Assembly: GCF_001440545.1 (NCBI RefSeq)
Contig: NZ_LKHP01000010.1
Coordinates: 1-64,000 of the forward strand
Direction of reading: 5' to 3'
From: Caloramator mitchellensis
Lineage (GTDB): Bacteria > Bacillota > Clostridia > Clostridiales > Caloramatoraceae
DNA length: 64,000 nt
This document shows positions 16,141-24,404 of this stretch, piece by piece. How positions within the stretch are numbered: position 1 is the first letter of the stretch; each line of letters begins with the position of its first letter. The notes beneath the pieces are model-generated. The model did not search any database. It was not told the DNA's origin and saw nothing but the letters and a program-made list of their open reading frames with translations. Both the position numbers and the translations under genes were made by a program.

Positions 16141-17292
16141 ATGCAAACAATAAAGAAGAAGGAACCGTGTTGAGTGGTTGAAAAGAAAGAGTTCAGTTTG
16201 AACAGTGATGATTATTTGAATATTAATTTGATTGACGAGACAACTAGCGATAAGCATGTTAGACATCTTTTTGATGGGGATGTTAGCATTAATAATTTTA
16301 AAGTAAAAAGGATTAAAACTAAAATTGAGACTAAAGATAAATTAGGAACAATTAAAGTAAGGTTAGATATAGGTAGAAATGATTATGCGATTCCACCAGG
16401 ATTATACGCTATAGGTAATCCGGATGAAAATTCTCTGGTTTTAGCTACTGCCAATTATAAATTGACTATTGATTCTTTAAGAAAAGAACTAGAAGGGTTG
16501 AACCTTTGGATATTAGTTTTAGATACTAAAGGAATTAATGTATGGTGTGCTGCAGGCAAAGGAACATTTGGGACAAAAGAGATGATAAACAGAATAAACA
16601 AAACTCATCTTAAGGAATTATTAAAAAGCAGAACAATTATACTTCCACAACTTGGGGCATCGAGCATGATAGCACATATTGTAACTAAAATAACAGGGTT
16701 TAAACTTATCTATGGACCTGTCAGGGCTAAAGATATTAAAAAATTTTTAGAAAATAATTTTAAAGCTACTGAAGAAATGAGAAGAGTAACTTTTAATATG
16801 TATGAAAGACTAGTACTAACACCTATAGAATTTGTTCATACTTTAAGATATTATCCATTTGTTTTTATTTTATTAATAATTTTGAACACGATTATAGGTA
16901 AAAGCAATATAGGTAAAATAATAAATGTTTCTTTTTTAAATAGTTTTGCATACTTGATAGCAGCATTTATTGGAACAATTATTTTCCCCATATTGTTACC
17001 TTATTTGCCTTTCAAAATGTTTTCTTCAAAAGGCTCGGTTTTAGGAATACTTTGGTCAGTTGTATTTTGTTTGGCATCAAATAAATTTTTGTTTAGCGGT
17101 GATGTTATAAATTTATTAGGTCACTCACTGATTATGACCACAATCGTTAGCTATTTATCGATGAATTTTACCGGCTCGACTACATTTACATCGTTTTCAG
17201 GTGTTCAAAAAGAAACGACTGTTTCAGTTCCAATAATGATTGCAACTTCCGTCGTAGGATTAATTTTAGTAATTTTAGGCATAATCATTTGA
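16141..17292 (+). CDS. hgcA: HgcA, corrinoid mercury methyltransferase, with in-frame UGA at codon 11 (putative selenocysteine)
   Basis: Membrane-anchored corrinoid protein that methylates Hg(II). The diagnostic cap-helix motif NVWCAAGK is present (Cys136 counted from 16141), followed by LPQLGASSMIAHIV and FKLIYGPVRAKDIKKFL, then five membrane spans (about residues 238-252, 266-290, 299-318, 321-340, 360-383), as in HgcA. The ATG at 16141 has a perfect GGAGG 6 nt upstream and reads MQTIKKKEPC, then UGA, then VVEKKEF. The conventional alternative is GTG at 16174, directly after the UGA, with a weaker AAGGA site. If UGA is read as selenocysteine the protein has 383 residues with an N-terminal Cys-Sec pair. 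Confidence 0.92.
16171..16203 (+). promoter_or_regulatory. In-frame UGA and SECIS-like hairpin in hgcA
   Basis: UGA at 16171-16173 is followed 22 nt later by the loop of a small hairpin, GTTCA-GTT-TGAAC (16191-16203). The loop begins with G and contains GU, within the 16-37 nt spacing known for bacterial SECIS. The stem is only 5 bp, so the evidence is modest. Alternative: the stop of a 10-residue leader peptide coupled to GTG 16174. Confidence 0.45.
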
Positions 17293-17304
17293 GGTGGTGA
17301 TATT

Positions 17305-17571
17305 ATGGGACTTAGTTATTTGAAAAATGTTGCTAAAATTAAAATTGATGAAAAGGAATGCGTAGGCTGTGGAATATGCAAAATAGTTTGTCCACATAGA
17401 GTTATTGATATTGTTGATGGAACAGCAATTTTGAAGGATAAAGATGCATGTATAGAGTGCGGTGCTTGTGCATCGAATTGCCCGACAAGAGCTATTACTG
17501 TAGATACAGGTGTAGGGTGAGCCTATGCCATATTAAAAGGCAAGTTTACCGGTGGTAAACCATGCTGTTAA
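17305..17571 (+). CDS. hgcB: HgcB, ferredoxin partner of HgcA, with UGA at the conserved cysteine (putative selenoprotein)
   Basis: 2x[4Fe-4S] ferredoxin that reduces the HgcA corrinoid. The two cluster motifs are CVGCGICKIVCP (Cys 19, 22, 25, 29) and CIECGACASNCP (Cys 49, 52, 55, 59); CIECGA is the HgcB signature. Conventional reading stops at UGA 17518-17520 after GVG (71 residues). Read-through adds AYAILKGKFTGGKPCC to a TAA, giving 88 residues and restoring the C-terminal vicinal Cys pair. The UGA falls where HgcB has its conserved lone Cys (Cys73 in the Desulfovibrio protein). It lies 12 bp after hgcA. Confidence 0.93.
17518..17560 (+). promoter_or_regulatory. In-frame UGA and SECIS-like hairpin in hgcB
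   Basis: UGA at 17518-17520 is followed by a 7-bp perfect stem GTTTACC-GGT-GGTAAAC (17544-17560). The three-base loop begins 30 nt after the UGA, starts with G and contains GU, meeting the general features of bacterial SECIS elements. The hairpin lies in codons that are clearly HgcB-like, so the downstream sequence is under coding constraint too. Confidence 0.6.
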
Positions 17572-17607
17572 ATTATGTCACTTTACTTTTAAAAGAGGTG
17601 ATTATAA

Positions 17608-18153
17608 ATGAAAATTTATACTAAAAAAGGAGATAAGGGAACAACAAGCAACGTAATAGGAATGTCTCTTTCGAAAGCAGACATTTTTATGGAACTTCAA
17701 GGGGGAATTGACGAAATTAATGCAAATGTTGGGCATTTGAGAAGTATAATTAAAGATTCCAAAATTAAGGAAGCAAATTATATAGATGAAAAGCTCAAGA
17801 AAATACAATTTATATTATATAAAACTGGTGTTGATGTTTCGTCTCAATTTAGATATCAGCATATATCAGATGAAGATGTAAAATTTATTGAAATCGAAAT
17901 AGATTATATGACAGAAAAGATGCCGATTCTTAATAGCTTTATACATTATAGTGGTTCAGCATCTTCAACATATTCACATGTGATAAGAACGATAATTAGA
18001 AGGGTAGAGAGGGTCTTTGTTAGAGTTTTGGAGGGTATGGAATACCCAGTCGATTATCAATTTATAAATAGACTTTCCGATTATTTTTTTACTTTAGCAA
18101 GATATATTAATTTTTTAGAAGGAATAGGCGATGAAGCAATGAATATGAACTAG
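17608..18153 (+). CDS. PduO-type ATP:cob(I)alamin adenosyltransferase
   Basis: Forms adenosylcobalamin from ATP and cob(I)alamin. The 181-residue protein has the N-terminal ATP-binding IYTKKGDKGTTSNV (family TrTGDxGxT) and the RTIIRRVERV helix (family RxxxRRxER), with the usual four-helix-bundle length. It follows hgcB by only 36 bp once the hgcB read-through end is used, with an AGAGGTGAT ribosome binding site, so it is probably co-transcribed. The corrinoid theme links it to HgcA, although HgcA needs methyl- rather than adenosylcobalamin. Confidence 0.88.
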   Translation: MKIYTKKGDKGTTSNVIGMSLSKADIFMELQGGIDEINANVGHLRSIIKDSKIKEANYIDEKLKKIQFILYKTGVDVSSQFRYQHISDEDVKFIEIEIDYMTEKMPILNSFIHYSGSASSTYSHVIRTIIRRVERVFVRVLEGMEYPVDYQFINRLSDYFFTLARYINFLEGIGDEAMNMN

Positions 18154-18182
18154 TTTAACCAAAGACAGTTAGGAGGTTCAAA

Positions 18183-18662
18183 ATGAGAGTAGGTCACGGA
18201 TACGATGTTCACAAATTAGTAGAAGGAAGAAAACTTATTCTAGGTGGAGTTGAGATACCTCACGAGAAGGGTTTATTAGGACATTCTGATGCTGATGTTC
18301 TTGCACATGCGATAATGGATGCAATTTTAGGTGCTGCAGCCTTAGGAGATATTGGCAAGCACTTTCCGGATACAGATGATAAATTTAAAGGAGCAGATAG
18401 CATTAAACTTTTAGAACATGTTGGAATGCTTATTAATGAAAAGAAATATACAATATCAAATATAGATTCAACAATCATAGCACAAAGGCCAAAACTTGCA
18501 CCGTATATTGAAAAAATGAGAAAAAACATTGCAAACGCGCTTAATATTGAGGAAGACCAAGTAAATATTAAGGCAACGACCGAAGAAGGCCTTGGATTTA
18601 CAGGCAAAGGTGAGGGTATAGCTTCACATGCAGTAGCTTTGATTTTTAAAGCAAACTCTTAA
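18183..18662 (+). CDS. ispF: 2-C-methyl-D-erythritol 2,4-cyclodiphosphate synthase
   Basis: Fifth enzyme of the non-mevalonate isoprenoid pathway. At 159 residues it has the family's size, the zinc ligands GYDVH (residues 6-10) and the [15 protein letters not shown] block, and the C-terminal TTEGLGFTG motif. TTAGGAGG precedes the ATG. It lies 29 bp after the adenosyltransferase gene; the other isoprenoid genes are not in this window. Confidence 0.97.
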   Translation: MRVGHGYDVHKLVEGRKLILGGVEIPHEKGLLGHSDADVLAHAIMDAILGAAALGDIGKHFPDTDDKFKGADSIKLLEHVGMLINEKKYTISNIDSTIIAQRPKLAPYIEKMRKNIANALNIEEDQVNIKATTEEGLGFTGKGEGIASHAVALIFKANS

Positions 18663-18695
18663 AAGTAATTATTTATATGGGAAAGAGGTAAGGGT

Positions 18696-19247
18696 ATGCG
18701 AAGGTTTGAGTTTGATATAATGCCTGAAATAAAAGAAAGATGGTCGCCCAGGTCTTTTTCAAATGAAAAAATTTCACTGGACGATGTCAAAGCTCTAATT
18801 GAAGCGGCAAGGTATGCACCTTCATGCTATAATGAGCAACCATGGAGATTTATAGTTGCTTACAATTATAAAGAATTGGAATTGGTAAGAAGTATTCTTG
18901 TTGAACAGAATAGGATTTGGGCGGATAATGCACCAGTATTATTGGTTATATTATCTAAAAAGTTCTTTGAGAATGGCAAAGAGAACCCATGGCATATGTT
19001 TGACGCAGGAACTGCCTGGGGATATTTAAGCCTGGAAGCTCAAAGAAGAGGCCTCATTACTCACGCTATGGGTGGATTTAAACGTAAGGAAGCAATGGAT
19101 AGATTAAATATTTCCGATGACTATGAAATTGCTGTTGTTGTTGCTATAGGTAAAATGGGGGATAAAGAAAAATTGCCAGAAGAGCTTAAAAAGCGAGAAA
19201 ATCCTGGAGAGAGAAAAGATGTTAAGGATTTAATTTATAATATATAA
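18696..19247 (+). CDS. Nitroreductase-family flavoprotein
   Basis: 183-residue FMN-dependent oxidoreductase. The N-terminal RWSPRSFSNEKIS and EAARYAPSCYNEQPWRFI segments are the classic FMN-binding start of the nitroreductase fold, and AGTAWGYLSLEAQRRGL follows near residue 105. The physiological substrate is not predictable. It ends the hgcA-started gene run and is followed by a long-looped hairpin. Confidence 0.88.
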   Translation: MRRFEFDIMPEIKERWSPRSFSNEKISLDDVKALIEAARYAPSCYNEQPWRFIVAYNYKELELVRSILVEQNRIWADNAPVLLVILSKKFFENGKENPWHMFDAGTAWGYLSLEAQRRGLITHAMGGFKRKEAMDRLNISDDYEIAVVVAIGKMGDKEKLPEELKKRENPGERKDVKDLIYNI

Positions 19248-19252
19248 GAATA

Positions 19253-19335
19253 CACCCGTGAAATGATTTGTATTATATTTCATAAGAATGATGTATTAAC
19301 GAAATTGATAACGAAAACATTCATTCACGGGTGCT
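19253..19335. terminator. Long-loop hairpin between nitroreductase and VanY genes
   Basis: Arms CACCCGTGAAATGA (19253-19266) and TCATTCACGGGTG (19321-19333) pair with one bulge around a 54-nt AT-rich loop. It lies between convergent genes and probably terminates both. The stem is related in style to the CCCATGA hairpins elsewhere. Confidence 0.55.
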
Positions 19336-20418
19336 TTATTTTAATAATTTATATTTATTATCCGTGATTAAATAGTATATTCCTTGATAAGATTTAAATA
19401 CAATAAATTTTTCTTTTGAAATGTGATTGGTAAATTCTTCTAAAGCCCAGTTATTTCGATATAACAGTTCTGCAAATGGTTCTCCAACATATCTTAAGTG
19501 CCATGGTTCAAATGAGATACCAGTAATTTTTGTTTTGTCTTTTGGATATCTTATAATAAAACCATATTTCCAGGAATTTTGCTTTAACCATTTATAATGG
19601 TTTGTTTGTTCAAAGGATGAGTAATTATTCCTACTTTTTGAAGAAATATCAATAGCAAGACCAGTTTGATGTTCGCTCATTCCAGGTTTTTGAACGTATT
19701 TTGCTGTAATAATCCTATAATCATTTGGATATATCTTTTTAAATCTGTTTAAATATGAAGTGTATATATTGGTTTGGTCATTGTAACTTCTATATGCACT
19801 TCTGATAACAAAATCTCTCACTCCATTTCTATTTGCTTCTTTTATCATGCTTCCTAATTGCATAGCTGCGTTTCTTTTTAGCCTCATGCTATTTGTAACT
19901 TCTGCATTTATCTTTCCCTTTAAATAAACTAAATCCTTTGGAATAAAATTAGAAGCCAAGGGGTTATTTTTATTTACAATTTTCATATATTGTGAATTGT
20001 CCAAAATTATTTTTTTACTGTTTATTATAATTATTTTATTTTTTAAGGAAATATTGAGGTAAAAATAATCTGTTTTATTTAGAGAAGACTTATTAATAAT
20101 CAACTGATTATGTTTTATTTCACATATTGCATTTGATACTGATAATATTGCAAATGGTTCTTTATCATTTATTAATTCAATATAAAAATTTATACCATCA
20201 AAATTTATTAAGAACTTATTATTACTAATAGCCTTTGTGCTTGTATTTTTTGCTACAAAACGACCATCCTTATATACAATATAATTGTTTACATCTATAA
20301 TTTTATTGTTAACTTTAACTATAAATTTTTTTGAGACTTCATTGGCAAAAACAGGAATTTTTATTAAAATAAATAATAAAAGATAAAATAGTAAAATTTT
20401 AAAAAATAGTCGACGCAA
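19336..20418 (-). CDS. D-alanyl-D-alanine carboxypeptidase, VanY family
   Basis: Exported peptidoglycan carboxypeptidase of 360 residues. An N-terminal hydrophobic signal (about 5-25) is followed by ~150 residues that resemble a copper-amine-oxidase-type or surface beta domain, then the zinc peptidase M15B domain: SAYRSYNDQ, MSEHQTGLAIDIS and EPWHLRYVG, supplying the His, Asp and His ligands and the catalytic Glu. It stands alone on the minus strand, divergent from the phosphoesterase gene. Confidence 0.9.
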   Translation of the reverse strand: MRRLFFKILLFYLLLFILIKIPVFANEVSKKFIVKVNNKIIDVNNYIVYKDGRFVAKNTSTKAISNNKFLINFDGINFYIELINDKEPFAILSVSNAICEIKHNQLIINKSSLNKTDYFYLNISLKNKIIIINSKKIILDNSQYMKIVNKNNPLASNFIPKDLVYLKGKINAEVTNSMRLKRNAAMQLGSMIKEANRNGVRDFVIRSAYRSYNDQTNIYTSYLNRFKKIYPNDYRIITAKYVQKPGMSEHQTGLAIDISSKSRNNYSSFEQTNHYKWLKQNSWKYGFIIRYPKDKTKITGISFEPWHLRYVGEPFAELLYRNNWALEEFTNHISKEKFIVFKSYQGIYYLITDNKYKLLK

Positions 20419-20522
20419 GATACCACCTCTATGTTATGGAAAGGTTTATTTTGTTTTAATTTATTTTATATTAAAATAAACAATACTACAAATCCAAATC
20501 ATGCCGATTGGTAGGTGAATAA

Positions 20523-21314
20523 ATGAAAAAAGTTTTGATTTTATTATTATTTTTCTTTATATATCTATTATTTGAAATTTCAACATTGGCTATAAATAGT
20601 GTTGAAATTAAAACAGAAAAAATAAATGGCGAGGTAAAAATACTTCAAATTTCTGATTATCACGATAGTAAATTCCACAGTAAATTTATCATTAATGCTA
20701 TTAGAAGATCAAAACCGGATATAATTGTAATAACTGGGGATTTAATAGACCAAAGCACCAAAAGTATTGATAGAGTAATGAATTTAATAGATGAAATTGT
20801 AGCGATTAATAAAAAGATATATTACGTTCCTGGTAACCATGAATATTACAGCGGGTTAAAAATAAAACTCTTAGGAGAATTGCAAAAAAGAGGCGTCATA
20901 GTTTTGATAAATAAGAACACTAAAATATCAGTTGGAATGGAAAATATAAATTTATGTGGAATTGATGATTTTCTTACTGGAAATTATGATATAAAATCAG
21001 CACTGTTTAATATAGACAAAAACAATTTTACTATTCTTTTATCGCATTCACCTGATGTGATTATTAAAAACAGAAACATAGATGTTGACCTTATATTAAG
21101 TGGCCATACACATGGTGGGCAAATAAGACTTCCTTTAATTGGGGCTTTAGTTGCACCTGGACAGGGATTTTTACCTGAGTATGATAAAGGACTGTTTAAA
21201 ATAAATAATACTTTATTATATATTGATAGTGGTGTTGGAACAAGTCACTATCCTATAAGATTCCTAAACAGAAGTCAAATAAGTTTAATAAGAATTTGTA
21301 ATAAAGACAAATGA
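20523..21314 (+). CDS. Metallophosphoesterase, YkuE-like
   Basis: 263-residue calcineurin-type phosphoesterase with an N-terminal signal anchor (about 3-22), so it acts at the membrane or outside. The five metal-site blocks are visible in order: ISDYHD, TGDLID, GNHEYY, LLSHSPD and GHTHGGQ. Relatives such as YkuE hydrolyse phospholipid or lipid A-type phosphoesters, but the substrate here is unknown. Confidence 0.9.
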   Translation: MKKVLILLLFFFIYLLFEISTLAINSVEIKTEKINGEVKILQISDYHDSKFHSKFIINAIRRSKPDIIVITGDLIDQSTKSIDRVMNLIDEIVAINKKIYYVPGNHEYYSGLKIKLLGELQKRGVIVLINKNTKISVGMENINLCGIDDFLTGNYDIKSALFNIDKNNFTILLSHSPDVIIKNRNIDVDLILSGHTHGGQIRLPLIGALVAPGQGFLPEYDKGLFKINNTLLYIDSGVGTSHYPIRFLNRSQISLIRICNKDK

Positions 21315-21317
21315 ATA

Positions 21318-21346
21318 TTGACAACTATTATAGATAAAAATATAAT
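21318..21346 (+). promoter_or_regulatory. Consensus promoter of T-box-proS
   Basis: TTGACA (21318-21323), 17-bp spacer, TATAAT (21341-21346): perfect SigA promoter just after the phosphoesterase stop. Confidence 0.88.
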
Positions 21347-21364
21347 TATGTAAAGAATTAAATA

Positions 21365-21560
21365 GTGAAATGCTGTGAAAAAGAATAGTAAGCATATTCA
21401 ACAGAGAGAAAACCCCAGGCTGAAAGGTTTTCAACGTGCTGAACCCGCTTTGGAGCAGTTAGCGAAGAGCTATACCGGCATTAGCCGTTATCCATAATGA
21501 GTTAAAATTTAGGTGGTACCGCGGAGTAAGCCTTCGCCCTATTGGGTGAGGGCTTTTTTT
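21365..21560 (+). ncRNA. T-box leader, proline-specific, upstream of proS
   Basis: Contains the AGAGAG and GGCTGAAAG Stem I landmarks, specifier CCC at 21444-21446 within GCTGAACCCGC, the T-box bulge AGGTGGTACCGCGG (21511-21524) and the terminator at 21529-21560. The variable base T pairs with an A73 discriminator, as expected for tRNA-Pro. Uncharged tRNA-Pro should raise proS transcription. Confidence 0.93.
21529..21560 (+). terminator. T-box terminator of proS
   Basis: AGCCTTCGCCC-TATT-GGGTGAGGGCT followed by seven T: the regulated terminator of the proline T-box. Confidence 0.9.
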
Positions 21561-21574
21561 CATGCTGTTTGAAA

Positions 21575-21617
21575 TTGTCAAACAATTCAAGAACTCAAGA
21601 AATCAAGTGAATGTCAC
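21575..21617 (-). repeat. Dispersed repeat copy 4
   Basis: Copy in inverse orientation between the T-box terminator and the proS ribosome binding site. With copy 5 it flanks proS as an inverted pair, heads facing the gene. Confidence 0.88.
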
Positions 21618-21634
21618 TAAAAGGAGGTTTGATT

Positions 21635-23359
21635 ATGAGACTTAGCAATTTGTTTATGCCAACATTAAGGGAGGTTCCAGCAGAAGCTGAAATAGCAAGC
21701 CATCAGCTTATGCTAAGAGCTGCGCTGATGAGAAAATTAGCATCGGGAGTTTATAACTATCTGCCATTAGGGCTAAGGGTTTTAAGAAAGATTGAAGAAA
21801 TAGTAAGAGAAGAGATGAATAGGGAAGGAGCACAGGAGATACTTTGTTCTGCTCTTTTACCATCTGAGCTTTGGAAGGAATCAGGAAGATGGGAAGTATT
21901 TGGACCAGAGATGTTTAAACTGCTCGATAGAAATGGAAGAGAGTTTTGTTTAGGGCCAACGCATGAGGAGATTTTTACAGACATAATTAGAAATGAAGTA
22001 AAGTCATACAAGGATATGCCATTAAATATTTATCAGATTCAAACCAAATACAGGGATGAAAGAAGACCTAGATTTGGTGTAATGAGAAGCAGAGAATTTA
22101 CGATGAAGGATGCCTACAGCTTTGATACTTCCTGGGAAGGACTTGATGAATCCTTTAATAAGATGCACAGGGCATATACAAGAATATTTGAAAGATGCGG
22201 ACTTGACTTTAAGGCAGTGGAAGCTGATACAGGCGCTATGGGTGGAACCGGCTCAATGGAATTTATGGTTAAATCCGATATTGGTGAAGCTGAAGTTGTA
22301 TTCTGCTCAAGCTGTGACTATGCAGCAAATATAGAAAAGGCACCAACATTTGATAAAGAAATTGAAAGAAAAGAAGATGCAAAGGCTTTAGAAAAAGTTG
22401 AGACACCAAATGTAAGAACAATTGAGGAATTGGTTGGTTTCTTCAACACAACTGCAGAAAAATTTGCAAAAACGTTGATATATAAAGCAGATGATAAAGT
22501 TGTTGCAGTTATGGTAAGAGGAGATAGAGATGTCAATGAAACAAAGGTAGTAAACCACTTAAAATGCATCAACTTTGAACTTGCTGACGCAGAAACAGTA
22601 AAGAAGGCTACCGGTGCTGATGTTGGATTTGCCGGACCGATTGGAATAAAGGTTGATGAGCTTTTAATAGATTTTGAAGTTAAGAATATAGAAAATATGA
22701 TAATTGGTGCTAATAAAACAGGATATCATATAATAAATGCAAAATATGGAAGAGACTTTGAAGGAACTCTTGGAGATTTTAGAAACATAGCAGTTGGAGA
22801 TAAATGTCCAAAGTGTGGTGCCGAGATTACAATTAACAGAGGCATTGAAGTTGGACATATTTTCAAGCTGGGCACAAAATATTCAAGCGCCATGAATGCA
22901 ACATTTGTCGACGACAAGGGAGAAGAAAAGCCAATAATAATGGGTTGCTATGGTATAGGTATAAACAGAACTATGGCAGCAGTAATTGAACAAAACCACG
23001 ACGAAAAAGGGATTATGTGGCCACTTTCAGTTGCTCCATATCATGTAATAGTTGTTCCCGTTGTTATGAAGGATGAATTTGCAGTTAATGCTGCAGAAGA
23101 AATCTATTCTAAACTAAATGAAATGGGAATTGAAACATTAATAGACGATAGAGACGAAAGAGCAGGTGTTAAATTTAATGACGCCGACCTTATTGGAATA
23201 CCTATAAGAATTACTGTAGGAAAGAAGATAAAGGATGGAATCGTTGAATTTAAACTTAGAAATTCTAGTGAAGTTAAAGAAATAAAAGTTGAAGAAATCT
23301 ACGACGAAGTTTTAAAAGTGTTCAAACAAAACAATGTAAAAATTAAGAGGCTGGTTTAG
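21635..23359 (+). CDS. proS: Prolyl-tRNA synthetase, bacterial type
   Basis: Charges tRNA-Pro. The 574-residue class II enzyme shows motif 1 ([26 protein letters not shown]), motif 2 around [21 protein letters not shown], an inserted YbaK-type editing domain (about 225-380), motif 3 [16 protein letters not shown] and the C-terminal anticodon domain. A start at 21635 follows AAAGGAGGT; an upstream in-frame codon would add eight residues from the repeat. Its leader is a Pro T-box, and its stop codon lies in the loop of its terminator. Confidence 0.97.
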   Translation: MRLSNLFMPTLREVPAEAEIASHQLMLRAALMRKLASGVYNYLPLGLRVLRKIEEIVREEMNREGAQEILCSALLPSELWKESGRWEVFGPEMFKLLDRNGREFCLGPTHEEIFTDIIRNEVKSYKDMPLNIYQIQTKYRDERRPRFGVMRSREFTMKDAYSFDTSWEGLDESFNKMHRAYTRIFERCGLDFKAVEADTGAMGGTGSMEFMVKSDIGEAEVVFCSSCDYAANIEKAPTFDKEIERKEDAKALEKVETPNVRTIEELVGFFNTTAEKFAKTLIYKADDKVVAVMVRGDRDVNETKVVNHLKCINFELADAETVKKATGADVGFAGPIGIKVDELLIDFEVKNIENMIIGANKTGYHIINAKYGRDFEGTLGDFRNIAVGDKCPKCGAEITINRGIEVGHIFKLGTKYSSAMNATFVDDKGEEKPIIMGCYGIGINRTMAAVIEQNHDEKGIMWPLSVAPYHVIVVPVVMKDEFAVNAAEEIYSKLNEMGIETLIDDRDERAGVKFNDADLIGIPIRITVGKKIKDGIVEFKLRNSSEVKEIKVEEIYDEVLKVFKQNNVKIKRLV

Positions 23360-23372
23360 TCCAGCCTCTTTT
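23345..23372 (+). terminator. Terminator overlapping the proS stop
   Basis: AAGAGGCTGG-TTTAGT-CCAGCCTCTT followed by TT; the stop TAG sits in the loop. Repeat copy 5 starts immediately after, shortening the T tract. Confidence 0.8.
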
Positions 23373-23416
23373 GGTGACATTCACTTGATTTCTTGAGTTC
23401 TTGATTTGTTTGTCAA
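23373..23416 (+). repeat. Dispersed repeat copy 5
   Basis: Head GGTGACATTCAC, units TTGATTTC, TTGAGTTC and TTGATTTG, tail TTTGTCAA. Abuts the proS terminator. Confidence 0.88.
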
Positions 23417-23439
23417 TTTGGACAATTAATTTATATACT

Positions 23440-23856
23440 TCAATCCAATAATTTCAATTCATTTAATATATTTGAAAGAGAATCATTTATAAATTCAATT
23501 CTATTTTGTAATAGAATAAGGCTTTCTGAATAAATATCATCTACTTCTATACTAACGATATAATTTTTAAGCAATTGAAAATTTTTATATGCAGGTATAA
23601 ATAATTTGTTTATTAAAAAATTTCTGCTTGTATAGGAAAGATTTCCATCGATATATTGGGATTTCAAAAAACCTGTGCATTGGAAAAAGTAAAATGATGC
23701 CTCTTGAAGTGTATTAAAGCAAATGTTATATGTTTCGATAGATTCTTTCACAGGTTTAATTCCCTTTAAATGCTTAGTGGCATTTAATATAGCCTTTTGT
23801 AGGTTTTGCATTTTAAATAATACTGAAACAATTTCAGCATTTTTACGCATTTCCAA
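23440..23856 (-). CDS. Uncharacterised helical protein
   Basis: 138 residues, no recognised family. The sequence is mostly amphipathic helix with regularly spaced Leu/Ile and Phe/Tyr residues, no signal peptide and no cysteine cluster. A GGGGGG ribosome binding site on the minus strand lies 6 nt before a TTG, favouring that start; an ATG two codons later is the alternative. Single gene, convergent with proS. The good ribosome binding site supports a real gene. Confidence 0.6.
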   Translation of the reverse strand: MEMRKNAEIVSVLFKMQNLQKAILNATKHLKGIKPVKESIETYNICFNTLQEASFYFFQCTGFLKSQYIDGNLSYTSRNFLINKLFIPAYKNFQLLKNYIVSIEVDDIYSESLILLQNRIEFINDSLSNILNELKLLD

Positions 23857-24069
23857 TAAAATCCCCCCAAGGTTTTTCTTATTATATAAATATGCTAATG
23901 ACCAATATTATATAATCTATAAAAAGGTTTAATGTATTTAAAGTGAATTTAGTTTTCAACTTAAACTTGTTAAAAAAATGGCAAACACTATTATGAAAAT
24001 TAATTAATGGATAAAAAATAATTTAAATTTTCAATTAGACATTAGAAAGAAATTAGTGTAATAATATCT

Positions 24070-24088
24070 ATATACCCTGTATAGGTAT
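24070..24088. promoter_or_regulatory. Inverted repeat TATACC...GGTATA before a small gene
   Basis: TATACCCTGTATAGGTATA just upstream of the small gene's ribosome binding site. The shape is loosely like operators of CsoR-type regulators, but no such regulator is in the window. Confidence 0.35.
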
Positions 24089-24100
24089 ATGAGGTTAGAT

Positions 24101-24319
24101 ATGTCAAGCGAAATGATTAAAATGATGAAGGATTTTTTTATTAATTATTTTAAGTATCATAAAGAATTAAAAAAGCAGGATGAATGGATTAAAAAGTATG
24201 CAAAGCACAAGAATTATAAGGTTAACCCCCACTGGATGATGTACACTAACTTAAAATTATGGCTAATTGAAACACAAAAGATGTTTGGGAAAAGGGTATT
24301 ACCTGGTTATTATAGGTAA
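24101..24319 (+). CDS. Small basic protein of unknown function
   Basis: 72 residues, rich in Lys, Tyr and aromatic residues (KKQDEWIKKYAKHKNYK), no cysteine, no membrane span. A start at ATG 24101 follows GAGG at 6 nt; ATG 24089 is a weaker choice. It lies alone upstream of the SAM riboswitch. I do not recognise the family. Confidence 0.5.
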   Translation: MSSEMIKMMKDFFINYFKYHKELKKQDEWIKKYAKHKNYKVNPHWMMYTNLKLWLIETQKMFGKRVLPGYYR

Positions 24320-24350
24320 ACGATAAAATTTTTTATTGTTAAAAAATATA

Positions 24351-24378
24351 TTGACAATTGAATTTAATGTGGTATAAT
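24351..24378 (+). promoter_or_regulatory. Promoter of the SAM riboswitch-metNIQ operon
   Basis: TTGACA (24351-24356), 16-bp spacer, TATAAT (24373-24378), placing the start just before the riboswitch P1 stem. Confidence 0.85.
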
Positions 24379-24404
24379 CTTGCATAAAGAATTTAATATG
24401 GAAA

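Noticed and set aside
17305-17520. hgcB as a plain 71-residue ferredoxin
   Set aside because: Sixteen in-frame codons after the UGA match the HgcB tail and end in Cys-Cys, so stopping at the UGA would discard clearly coding sequence. A recent nonsense mutation remains possible.
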